This document shows positions 33,364 through 41,163 of a stretch of DNA of 64,000 nucleotides, one piece after another; within the stretch, counting starts at the first letter, position 1; the number at the start of each line of letters is the position of its first letter. The translations under genes and the position numbers were made by a program. The stretch is taken from NCBI GenBank assembly GCA_947646735.1, contig CANTFK010000905.1:51224-115223 (forward strand), in the 5' to 3' direction. This DNA is from Peronospora farinosa. Taxonomy: Eukaryota > Oomycota > Peronosporomycetes > Peronosporales > Peronosporaceae. A model generated the notes under the pieces. It did no database searches. It was not told the origin of the DNA and worked only from the letters and a program-made list of their open reading frames with translations.

Positions 33364-36162
33364 ATGTTCGCTCCCACGAATCCAACTTCGGCCACAGCTG
33401 CCAACCCAGCCAATGCCGCTCGTCATCATGGTTCCGGGAAAGAATCCAGTGAGAAGCCTGCCTCGTCTGTTCCCCCGTCGTCCTCAACCCATGGCTCTGA
33501 CCAATCAGAAGCGTGGATTCGTGGAACGGGAGGGAACGGTTCGGTGTCGCAAGACTCTGAACCCACCCCAGGTTCAAGTGCAAGTTCAAGTTCAACGCGC
33601 GAAAATTTGGGATCTGGTTTTCAACCCACCCCAAGTTCAAGTTCAAGTCCAAGTGCAAGTGCAAGTGCAAGTGCAAGTGCAAGTCGACCAAAATTGGGAT
33701 CCGGTTCCGAACCCACCCCAACTGCAAGTTCAACTTGCAAACATTTGGGAAGTGATTTCGAAACTGGAGAAAATTCCAGCTTCAACCCATCTTCGGAGGG
33801 ACTTCCAGGACTGGATGAAGCGACCACCCCAGGTGGTACTTTAACCGAGAATCCGCCTGACACCACCACTGACGATGGGGATGTCGTCATGGTGGAAGGA
33901 GGTACTGTGGAAGCGCCAGCCGAAGACACACGTCCGACCATGGCCGAGCTGCTCCGGCAGCACGAACACCTCCGACGCGACCGAGCTGTGATCGAAGCAG
34001 CCCGCAAGCGCGTCGAGACCCCGAAGCCTCTTGCTGTGGACATCGAGGCGATTGAGCGCCAGTATGCTGCTGGTCACGACTGGTCGCTCATCGCTTCAAG
34101 AATGGAACAAGCGCGTCCCTATCAGCTACCGAGAGCCAAGTTTGACATGGTGATCGAGACTGGTAGAGCGCTTGCGAAGACTTCCGTCCACAAGATACTG
34201 GCGTCGCTTGCCGGTCCGGATCATGGAAACAGTGAGCTCGAAGAGCTGTACAAGCAATTCGAGATTGGCCAGATTTCCAAGATGCCGGGAGGCAACTTGC
34301 GCGTCAAGGTCAAGTCGAAAGAAGCCTGTGTGCGCTTGGAGCGCACCAAGGTGAATATCCTTGGAGGTGTGTTCACCTTCAAGGAGTTCGACATCCTTGG
34401 CGACAAGTACTACTTGGATATTTCCAATGTAGACTGCGACATGGATACGGATATGATCCTGCACCGACTGTTCCTTCTTGGATGCAAGCCGGTATACGAC
34501 ACCTTCCGTGAAGTGAACATGCCGACTGGAGTCACGTCTGCGACATGGCGGGTGTACTTCCTGTCGAGATCGTGCCCTCCAGCTTTGATCATCAACAACT
34601 GTGTGTGTGATCAGCTGGTCTTCGACAACAAGCTTCATCCTGCTCACGGGAAAAATGCGCCGTTCAGCTCAGAGCGAATGCCATTTGGCTATCGCTCGCA
34701 CCACGGAATCGATCTGGGCACGCAAGATAGCGTCTTTCCGCCACCTGAGCCTGCGTCCGAGCCAGATCGCCAGCAGCAGCAACAACACCAGCAATACCAA
34801 CAACCGAAGACGTACGCGCAAGCTGCGAATGCGAATGCGAATGCGAAGCCCAAGCCGATGCCCAAACAAACCTCGCTGCAGAGGGCAGTCGAGGACGCGA
34901 AAAAACGGGAAGGTCAGCTCCAGAAAGGAGCTCAGCATGGCAAGCCACCCGCTGCCAATCAGCTCACCAAGCTTCAAGGAAGCAACTCGGATGCGCTCTC
35001 GATCTCGACGTTCAACGGATCCAACGGCAAGATCACTCCCCCAGGGAGTCCGAAAGCTACAGCCAAGCCGAAGCTGTTGTTGACCACCGGAGCCAGCGAT
35101 GGCTTCATCGATGCGTCCAACAAGAAGAAACGCGGCCGCAACGCGATCGACTTCTCCAACATGTTGGTGAAGCAGTCCACGCAGCCCTTGAATGGCATCG
35201 CCACCTCCAACTACTTTCAAGCGCTCCAGTCGATGGAGGTCAAGTTCGAATCGAAGAACTTGACTGCTGACAAACAGTATGGAGTCCGCTATCAGGTTGT
35301 CCCTGCGGATGTGAAGCGTCCCGACGAATTGAAGACCTCGACCGAGTCTGCTTTCTTCGTCGAGAAGCACCACACGAAGATCAAGAAAGCAGCAAAGGCG
35401 TCGCCGGTCCTCGAAGTGACCGAGGCGATGATCAACGACGAGAACACGGCGCTTCTCAACACCCTCCCTGACTGTCTTGCGAAAGCGGACAAGAAGGTCG
35501 ACGGCGTGTGCAAGCTGCTCGAGAACGCCACGAATCCTGACCACATCACGAAGAAAGCGGTCGAGTGTCCGCTCGCCTTCAACAGCGCATTGGCGTTGAA
35601 GATGGCTGGAAGCGGACACGAGATCGCAGAACTGGCGCAACTTCACGCGATCAACCGCGTGTTCTGTGCGACGCAGCCCAATGAAGACACCACGTTCAGC
35701 ACGAAGTGGAAGAAGCTGATGGGATCGGCAGTTCCGTCGAAGCGTAGCGACATTTTCAAGACGTGTGCGAAGTGGTGGACGTCGTCCGACTCGATCAAGG
35801 AGCTGTCTCGCTCGTCCAAGGCTTTGGGCATGTTCGAGCTCATGCTCATGTCGATCGCGCCGACGATCTTCAACAACGACCACTGGATCCAGTACCTCAC
35901 GGGTCAGCCCGTCGAGTGGATCCCAGCACACAACACGCGACTTCTCCACGTGAACACCCTCCTTCGTCTCTTGCGGTCCGAGCTCGGTGCGCACTGTATG
36001 CAGCAGTGGAGTGAAGTGCAGTGGCAAGGTCACCTTCTGGACGACCTCGAGTCGCTTCAGAAGCTTGACGGGTTCTACAAAGAAGACGCTTCGGTGTTGC
36101 AGCTTCAAGTCGTTGAAGGTGGAGTTGCGATGGTAGCGGGCGGATTGGCCACTCGTTGCTAA
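33364..36162 (+). CDS. LINE 1 ORF1 protein
   Basis: 932 codons from the first ATG in the element. Residues ~45-130 are Ser/Pro/Ala-rich, with a run of alternating Ser-Ala (about 92-107) encoded by an AGTGCA microsatellite. Residues ~200-470 form the best-conserved block against the divergent LINE 2 (for example NLRVKVKSKEAC...LERTKVNILGGV and KPVYDTFREVN), probably an RNA-binding fold. A short Gln-rich patch follows at ~465-480, then a conserved C-terminal half rich in Trp and His (WWTSSD, NDHWIQY). I see no CCHC zinc knuckle. By analogy with other LINEs it should bind the element RNA, but this is inference. Confidence 0.85.
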   Translation: MFAPTNPTSATAANPANAARHHGSGKESSEKPASSVPPSSSTHGSDQSEAWIRGTGGNGSVSQDSEPTPGSSASSSSTRENLGSGFQPTPSSSSSPSASASASASASRPKLGSGSEPTPTASSTCKHLGSDFETGENSSFNPSSEGLPGLDEATTPGGTLTENPPDTTTDDGDVVMVEGGTVEAPAEDTRPTMAELLRQHEHLRRDRAVIEAARKRVETPKPLAVDIEAIERQYAAGHDWSLIASRMEQARPYQLPRAKFDMVIETGRALAKTSVHKILASLAGPDHGNSELEELYKQFEIGQISKMPGGNLRVKVKSKEACVRLERTKVNILGGVFTFKEFDILGDKYYLDISNVDCDMDTDMILHRLFLLGCKPVYDTFREVNMPTGVTSATWRVYFLSRSCPPALIINNCVCDQLVFDNKLHPAHGKNAPFSSERMPFGYRSHHGIDLGTQDSVFPPPEPASEPDRQQQQQHQQYQQPKTYAQAANANANAKPKPMPKQTSLQRAVEDAKKREGQLQKGAQHGKPPAANQLTKLQGSNSDALSISTFNGSNGKITPPGSPKATAKPKLLLTTGASDGFIDASNKKKRGRNAIDFSNMLVKQSTQPLNGIATSNYFQALQSMEVKFESKNLTADKQYGVRYQVVPADVKRPDELKTSTESAFFVEKHHTKIKKAAKASPVLEVTEAMINDENTALLNTLPDCLAKADKKVDGVCKLLENATNPDHITKKAVECPLAFNSALALKMAGSGHEIAELAQLHAINRVFCATQPNEDTTFSTKWKKLMGSAVPSKRSDIFKTCAKWWTSSDSIKELSRSSKALGMFELMLMSIAPTIFNNDHWIQYLTGQPVEWIPAHNTRLLHVNTLLRLLRSELGAHCMQQWSEVQWQGHLLDDLESLQKLDGFYKEDASVLQLQVVEGGVAMVAGGLATRC

Positions 36163-36211
36163 ACCTTCCTCGACGTCACAACCGACGTGGAGCAACATCA
36201 GTGTTCTGACT

Positions 36212-39200
36212 GTGAACACTAATGGCATCAAGAAGAATGGCCACCTATTTATCGAGAGCATGCTCTCCAAGTACTCAATGGCGTGCGTCCAAGAAACCAA
36301 GTTCGGCGACAGCACCCATCTTTCCAATTTCAAGTTCCACCTCGACTCGAGCTTCAAGCACAAGGTCTTCGTGGACGACCCCAACTCACAGCTGCATCGA
36401 CCCACGCGAGGACGGAGCAATGGAGTGTTGACTGTGCTCCGCTCTGACTTCCCTGGCTTCGACTCGGCTGTTGAATTTCCAAGTCTGTCGGTTCCCGGAC
36501 GCTACCTCGTCGTGAAAGTAATGGTTGAGAGTGCTCCCATCTACATTCACAACGTGTATGCGCCTGTGGACCGCCAAGAAAAGCAACAATTCTTCTCGAG
36601 CTTGGCGACCGAGGAGTTCGAAGATCAAGCGACGCATTTTGTGTTGGGCGATCTCAACACTCCCCTGGACCCGAGACTTGATTCTTCCAACCCCGACTTG
36701 CGCTACGATCCCAGCCGGTCCAGTTGCCTCGAATGGTTGGCGAAGCTGGGTGTCGTCGATGCATGGCGGATCCACTTCGACACCAAGCGTGTGTTCACTG
36801 GTCCTCTTCCTCGGAAGAATCGGCTGGACTACATCTTGCTGTCAGAGTCTTTCTACGACCGCTTCTACGACACCTCCAAGTACTTCCTGCCGATGCATGC
36901 TGGAGACCACCTTGCTCACAGTGTGAGTTTCAGGTCTGGCTCGCAGCTGCATGGACGAGGGTACTGGAAGTTCCCCCGCTATCTGCTGGAATACCCAGTG
37001 GTGGTGTCTGCGATCGAGAAAGAAGCCGAGCTGGTCCGAGACAAGCTACGCACCACGTCCAACCCAGGCAAGATCTGGGAGGAATGGAAGGCGAGCATCA
37101 AGACCCAACTCCAAGACGTGCAGAAGAAGCTCCGGATGCAAGACTCTCAAGCTGTCGAAGAAGCTCGCGTGCAGTTGGATCAAGCTGCGGCAAGGTATCG
37201 CACAGCAGGAAGCGATTCGAATCGAGACCACTTCGACGAAGCCATGAGGAACTATAAGGAGACGGTCACGCGGACGAGCCAATACAACCAAGACACTGCA
37301 TTCGACTTCCAAGCCGCCAACTCCGAGAAATCGACCAAGCACTTCTTCCGTCCGCTGGACACGAGCTTGAGACGAGTCTCGATCGAAGAGGTGATGACAC
37401 CGGGTGGAAGTGTCTCGACGAACCCTCACGAGATCTCTCTCCGCTTCCTGGAGCACTGGGGGTCCGAGATGGGAGACCCCAACAGTCCGACAGGGAGAGC
37501 TCCTCCACCCGACGATGGCATGCAGCGCAAGCTTCTCGACTCGATTGTCTGCTTCGTCACGGAGACTGACCGTGCGATCTTGGACGCACCGGTCACTTCT
37601 TCGGACCTTGCGAGCGCGATCCGACACATGAAAGCGTCGTCAGCACCCGGCATGGACGGATTGACCGCTGGTTTCTACCAGGTGGCTCCGGACGTGTTCG
37701 GAGAGTGCTTGAGCATCGTGTTCAACGAACGTCTCAAGCGTGGCGTGCTGCTCCCGTCTCAGCGCAAGTCTGCAGTCGTGCTTCTGCACAAGAAGGGTTC
37801 GAGAGCAGAGCCTGGCAACTACCGACCCATCGCACTGGTGCAAGTCGATGTGAAGGTGCTGTCCAAGGCTCTGACGTATCGACTCCAGCAAGTGATCGCC
37901 GACTTGATCCATCCCGACCAGAAGGGCTTCGTCAAGGGTCGCTCAATTCACCACCATGTGCGGTTCCTCGCGGACCTCCAAGACTTGACAACGAGTCGCG
38001 ATGAAGAAGCGTACGCGATGTTCTTGGACTTCCAGAAGGCGTTCGATCGAGTGAACTGGGACTACATGTTCCGGCTGCTCGAGCGAATGAGGTTCGGTTC
38101 AGAGTTTGCTCAGTGGATCAAGCTGCTGTACACCGACCCTCAAGCGCATCTTCTCATCAACCAGAACATCCAGCCTGCGCTGTTTCCGACACGAGGAGTG
38201 AAGCAAGGCGATCCGTTGTCTGCGCTGCTCTTCGTCTTGACCATCGAGCCGCTCGGCAACATGCTGCGTGCGCACGAAGAGTACGGAGTGTGTCTGAATG
38301 CAGACCACACGACGACGAGCACGTTCTTCGCGGACGACTCAACTCTGCTTGCGAGCTCGATACCGAACTTGCAGGCGCAGCTTGACACCGTGGATGAGTA
38401 CTGCAAAGGCTCTGGCGCGAAGCTCAATCTGTCCAAGTCGACGCTGCTAGCACTAAATCGGAACCAGACCTGCCCTTCGCTCCCCGGAGTGCAAGTGCTG
38501 GGTCGTGCGGAGACGGTGAAGTACCTTGGCATCCCGTTTGGGCAGTCGTCGGTGGATGACGACCTCGTGGAGTTCCTCGAGCAGCGCTTCTACGACGGCT
38601 TCAAGATGTGGTACCGGCGCGCAAGGACGCTTCGTGGGCGACTTCTGGTCGCTCAAACGATGGTGCTCTCCCGCTTGTGGCACTACACACAACATGTGTC
38701 AATCCCAGCAACAGTCGTGAAGCGATGGCAGTCGATGCTGAATCGGTTCGTGCTGAGTCGAAAGCACGACCGAGACGCGTCGTACATCCAGCTGATCCCA
38801 AGCGAGTTCCTGTATCAGCGACGGAGTGAAGGTGGTTTGGGAATCCCAAGCCTGGAAGCACATCTCAAGCGCCAGCGTCTTCAGCTGCTTCTGCAGTTCA
38901 TACGGGCTGCGAGAGTGACGGAAGCGCGGAACTGGACGACAGCGAGCTGTGAGTTGCTCCAACTGGTTCTTCCTCGCACCGGTGGCTACAACGCACTCGA
39001 CTTCCTCGTGGTCTCTCCACTCCGACATGGCGACATGATCAAGTGGAGACTGACTTCAACCTGGTGGAGAGCGACGTGGACGTGGTGGTACAAGATCCGG
39101 TGGGAAGTCACGTGGCAAGACCTTCCTTTTGAGGAGCGCGCTTGGTACGGTCTCCGACAGCCGATCTGGTTCCATTCGGATGCAGAGCTTCATTTCGAGC

Positions 39201-40291
39201 AGACTCCGCGGACTCACACCTGCGTGGCGCATCGGCGGTGCATTGGGATGGTGGTCGAGCCACAGCGGAGTTTCCGGCTGCACGTGTCACGAGTCTTTGG
39301 TGTGCGGTCGCTCGTTGACTTCATGCGTGAAAGCTGTGCTTGGCCGTCGCAGCAAGATTTCGTCCAGCGCCACCTTGACTTCACGCTTGCATCTGTCTCC
39401 CCTGGACAACAGGCAAAGTGGCTGCGAGTGTTGTACAAGGAAGCGACTCAGATCGTCGAGCGACTTGGCGCGACGCAGCTTGTTCTGCAGGCTTCGAGCA
39501 GTGCACGGCGACTTCTTCCCCATCTGGGTTGCAATAGCGACGCGAAGGTGTGCTTGATCCCAGCGATCCCGAGATCTGCGCTGCTGCGTGTGGTGTGGAC
39601 GCCAAAACCACCGACGAAGCCACATCCGATGACTGTGCACTCGCAGCGAGTTGGCGACGAGCAGATCAAAGCGTACGTCAAGTTCAGCAAGCACCTGCGC
39701 AAGATCCTGCTCCCTGTGTTCGAAGATCTGCAGTTCCGCCTCGCGTTTCGACTCCTACCGGTTCGATCGCGGTTCTGGTTCCTGCAGCAGTCGAACCCAC
39801 GCATCATATACTGCATCCGAGACAGGTGCGACGCAGTCGAGACAGAGCAGCACTTGTTCTTCGAATGTTCACTCGCGACAAGACTGTGGGAACACTTTGG
39901 GAACATCATGGCGCCGTTCGTCCGATCTCAACTGACATGGGTCATGATAGCGACAGCAAGGAAACCAGTCGTGCGAGACGAATGGAAGGAGTGTGAAGAC
40001 ATCATCGGAGATGTATGGCACACGCTCCGCGCGGTGACACTCCACTTCATCTGGTCCGACCGCAATCGGTGTCTGTTCGACGGAAGACAGCCCACACCGA
40101 CGACATCAGCAACGATGGTCATCTTCACCACAGCCAGCGCGCACTTTCGGCACAACCTGAGGAGGCGCTACGATGACGATGAGAGCGCATCACTGGAGAA
40201 GGCGCTTATCAAGATGAGGAAGTATCCGCCTTTTGGAGATTTTGCAACGGCGCACCCCGCCATGTTCCCAGTCCGTCACCTCCAACAGTAG
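36212..40291 (+). CDS. LINE 1 ORF2: APE endonuclease-reverse transcriptase
   Basis: 1,360 codons counted from GTG at 36212; the frame is open from 36137, but no ATG occurs before residue 17. Numbering from the GTG: endonuclease (exonuclease-endonuclease-phosphatase fold) motifs NTNGI (2-6), QETK (27-30), NVYAPVDRQEK, LGDLNTP, RLDYILLS and GDHLAHS. Reverse transcriptase follows, with PGMDGLTAGFYQ (~478), RPIALVQVDVK, FLDFQKAFDRVNWDYM, RGVKQGDPLSALLF and catalytic FADD (~706). The C-terminal domain has a C-x4-C-x7-H-x4-C motif at ~1201-1219 (CIRDRC...H...C), as in L1/Tx1-type ORF2 proteins. All catalytic motifs seen are intact. The endonuclease presumably dictates the tRNA-Cys site. How translation starts is unclear. 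Confidence 0.93.
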   Translation: MNTNGIKKNGHLFIESMLSKYSMACVQETKFGDSTHLSNFKFHLDSSFKHKVFVDDPNSQLHRPTRGRSNGVLTVLRSDFPGFDSAVEFPSLSVPGRYLVVKVMVESAPIYIHNVYAPVDRQEKQQFFSSLATEEFEDQATHFVLGDLNTPLDPRLDSSNPDLRYDPSRSSCLEWLAKLGVVDAWRIHFDTKRVFTGPLPRKNRLDYILLSESFYDRFYDTSKYFLPMHAGDHLAHSVSFRSGSQLHGRGYWKFPRYLLEYPVVVSAIEKEAELVRDKLRTTSNPGKIWEEWKASIKTQLQDVQKKLRMQDSQAVEEARVQLDQAAARYRTAGSDSNRDHFDEAMRNYKETVTRTSQYNQDTAFDFQAANSEKSTKHFFRPLDTSLRRVSIEEVMTPGGSVSTNPHEISLRFLEHWGSEMGDPNSPTGRAPPPDDGMQRKLLDSIVCFVTETDRAILDAPVTSSDLASAIRHMKASSAPGMDGLTAGFYQVAPDVFGECLSIVFNERLKRGVLLPSQRKSAVVLLHKKGSRAEPGNYRPIALVQVDVKVLSKALTYRLQQVIADLIHPDQKGFVKGRSIHHHVRFLADLQDLTTSRDEEAYAMFLDFQKAFDRVNWDYMFRLLERMRFGSEFAQWIKLLYTDPQAHLLINQNIQPALFPTRGVKQGDPLSALLFVLTIEPLGNMLRAHEEYGVCLNADHTTTSTFFADDSTLLASSIPNLQAQLDTVDEYCKGSGAKLNLSKSTLLALNRNQTCPSLPGVQVLGRAETVKYLGIPFGQSSVDDDLVEFLEQRFYDGFKMWYRRARTLRGRLLVAQTMVLSRLWHYTQHVSIPATVVKRWQSMLNRFVLSRKHDRDASYIQLIPSEFLYQRRSEGGLGIPSLEAHLKRQRLQLLLQFIRAARVTEARNWTTASCELLQLVLPRTGGYNALDFLVVSPLRHGDMIKWRLTSTWWRATWTWWYKIRWEVTWQDLPFEERAWYGLRQPIWFHSDAELHFEQTPRTHTCVAHRRCIGMVVEPQRSFRLHVSRVFGVRSLVDFMRESCAWPSQQDFVQRHLDFTLASVSPGQQAKWLRVLYKEATQIVERLGATQLVLQASSSARRLLPHLGCNSDAKVCLIPAIPRSALLRVVWTPKPPTKPHPMTVHSQRVGDEQIKAYVKFSKHLRKILLPVFEDLQFRLAFRLLPVRSRFWFLQQSNPRIIYCIRDRCDAVETEQHLFFECSLATRLWEHFGNIMAPFVRSQLTWVMIATARKPVVRDEWKECEDIIGDVWHTLRAVTLHFIWSDRNRCLFDGRQPTPTTSATMVIFTTASAHFRHNLRRRYDDDESASLEKALIKMRKYPPFGDFATAHPAMFPVRHLQQ

Positions 40292-40497
40292 CCACTGCTC
40301 CTGCGTCTATTCACACACATCGGAATCATCCACACTCGCACATCACGCAAGAAACAACTTGCACGCTATTCCCAAGAAACATGAAACATAGCAACTGTAC
40401 AGTATATTTATTAGAAAAACAGCAGTAGTTTCTATACATAGCTAGGTAGATTGAGTAGTCACTTCGTCTAAATTCTAGTAATATAGACAACCTTTCA

Positions 40498-40513
40498 ACT
40501 GAGCTACCCGCGC
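40498..40513. repeat. Target-site duplicate right of LINE 1
   Basis: ACTGAGCTACCCGCGC equals tRNA-Cys nt 16-1 read on the plus strand, followed by the normal unit spacer (GTCGAAACCG). Confidence 0.92.
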
Positions 40514-41077
40514 GTCGAAACCGTACTATCTCGACCCCATTCCACAAACGCCTCTTACGCACCTTACACTGTCCACACTGTCCACACGCTCTAACTCGTT
40601 CCACGACAGAATGATTTCTACCCCAATGCACCCTCCAAGCCTTTCTGCAATTTGTTAACAGCTGCACGAAGTGATGAGTGATGGCGACCTGTTCAGTGTA
40701 GTTGTCCCGACGATTATCGCTCGTCAAAGCATAAGATTTCATATTGAAAGGCGACCAACAGACGATCCGTCAGACTCACTCGCAGACTCACCCGATTTTG
40801 TGCTCCAGTCCGAGCTAGACCAAACGTCAGATCAAAAGCTGAACCTTAACTAGCATTGTGCTTGTGCGCAATGATAACATACAACAATCACATACGATTG
40901 TCAGCACATAGCGAAGTCAACAATGGACGCGGCTCTCACTTAAGTAACCAAGACAAAGCAAACGCAGCATAGTCCACAACATTGAAGGGCGACGGCAAGA
41001 ACAAGAAGGCGGGACCGGGATTGAACCAGTGACCCTTCGAGCTGCAATCGAACGCTCTACCACTGAGCTATCCGCGC
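40514..41077. repeat. tRNA-Cys array unit between LINE 1 and LINE 2, degenerate
   Basis: One 571-bp unit with seven missing bases, all G or C, compared with its neighbours. Examples are GTTCAGTG for GTTCGAGTG, CAACAATGG for CAAGCAATGG, and CCAAGACAAAG lacking CC. It contains the damaged tRNA copy 4. Confidence 0.9.
41007..41077 (-). pseudogene. Damaged tRNA-Cys, copy 4, abutted by LINE 2
   Basis: One base is missing in the 3' acceptor strand (AAGGCGGG for AAGCGCGGG) and position 41071 is T for C, so the acceptor stem no longer pairs properly. The anticodon arm and T arm are unchanged. Confidence 0.85.
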
Positions 41078-41163
41078 ACTTCTCAATTTGCCGGCTACTA
41101 CACAAGTCGACTCACAAGAAGAACCCAACCCCTCCCATCTCTGCTTTCTCTCCGCCTTTCCCC

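Larger units (their letters stand above)
33266..40497 (+). mobile_element. LINE 1: full-length L1-type retrotransposon in tRNA-Cys array
   Basis: This 7,232-bp non-LTR retrotransposon runs from ACTTCTCAATTTGCCGG to AATATAGACAACCTTTCA. It has a 98-bp 5' leader, ORF1 (33364-36162), ORF2 with endonuclease and reverse transcriptase (36212-40291) and a 206-bp 3' UTR without a long poly-A. It is flanked by 16-17-bp duplicates of the tRNA-Cys 5' sequence (33249-33265 and 40498-40513). Both frames are intact, so the copy may be active. It differs from LINE 3 at only a handful of positions; four found by spot comparison are 33387, 34365, 34779 and 40031. Confidence 0.95.

Noticed and set aside
34669..36420. 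583-codon open frame antisense to LINE 1 ORF1 (also 57790-59541 in LINE 3)
   Set aside because: It mirrors ORF1 codon bias in the opposite strand. The corresponding region of LINE 2 is broken into short frames, so there is no selection on it.
36525..37257. Several 98-177-codon plus-strand frames inside LINE ORF2
   Set aside because: Out-of-frame shadows of ORF2, caused by its high G/C third positions.
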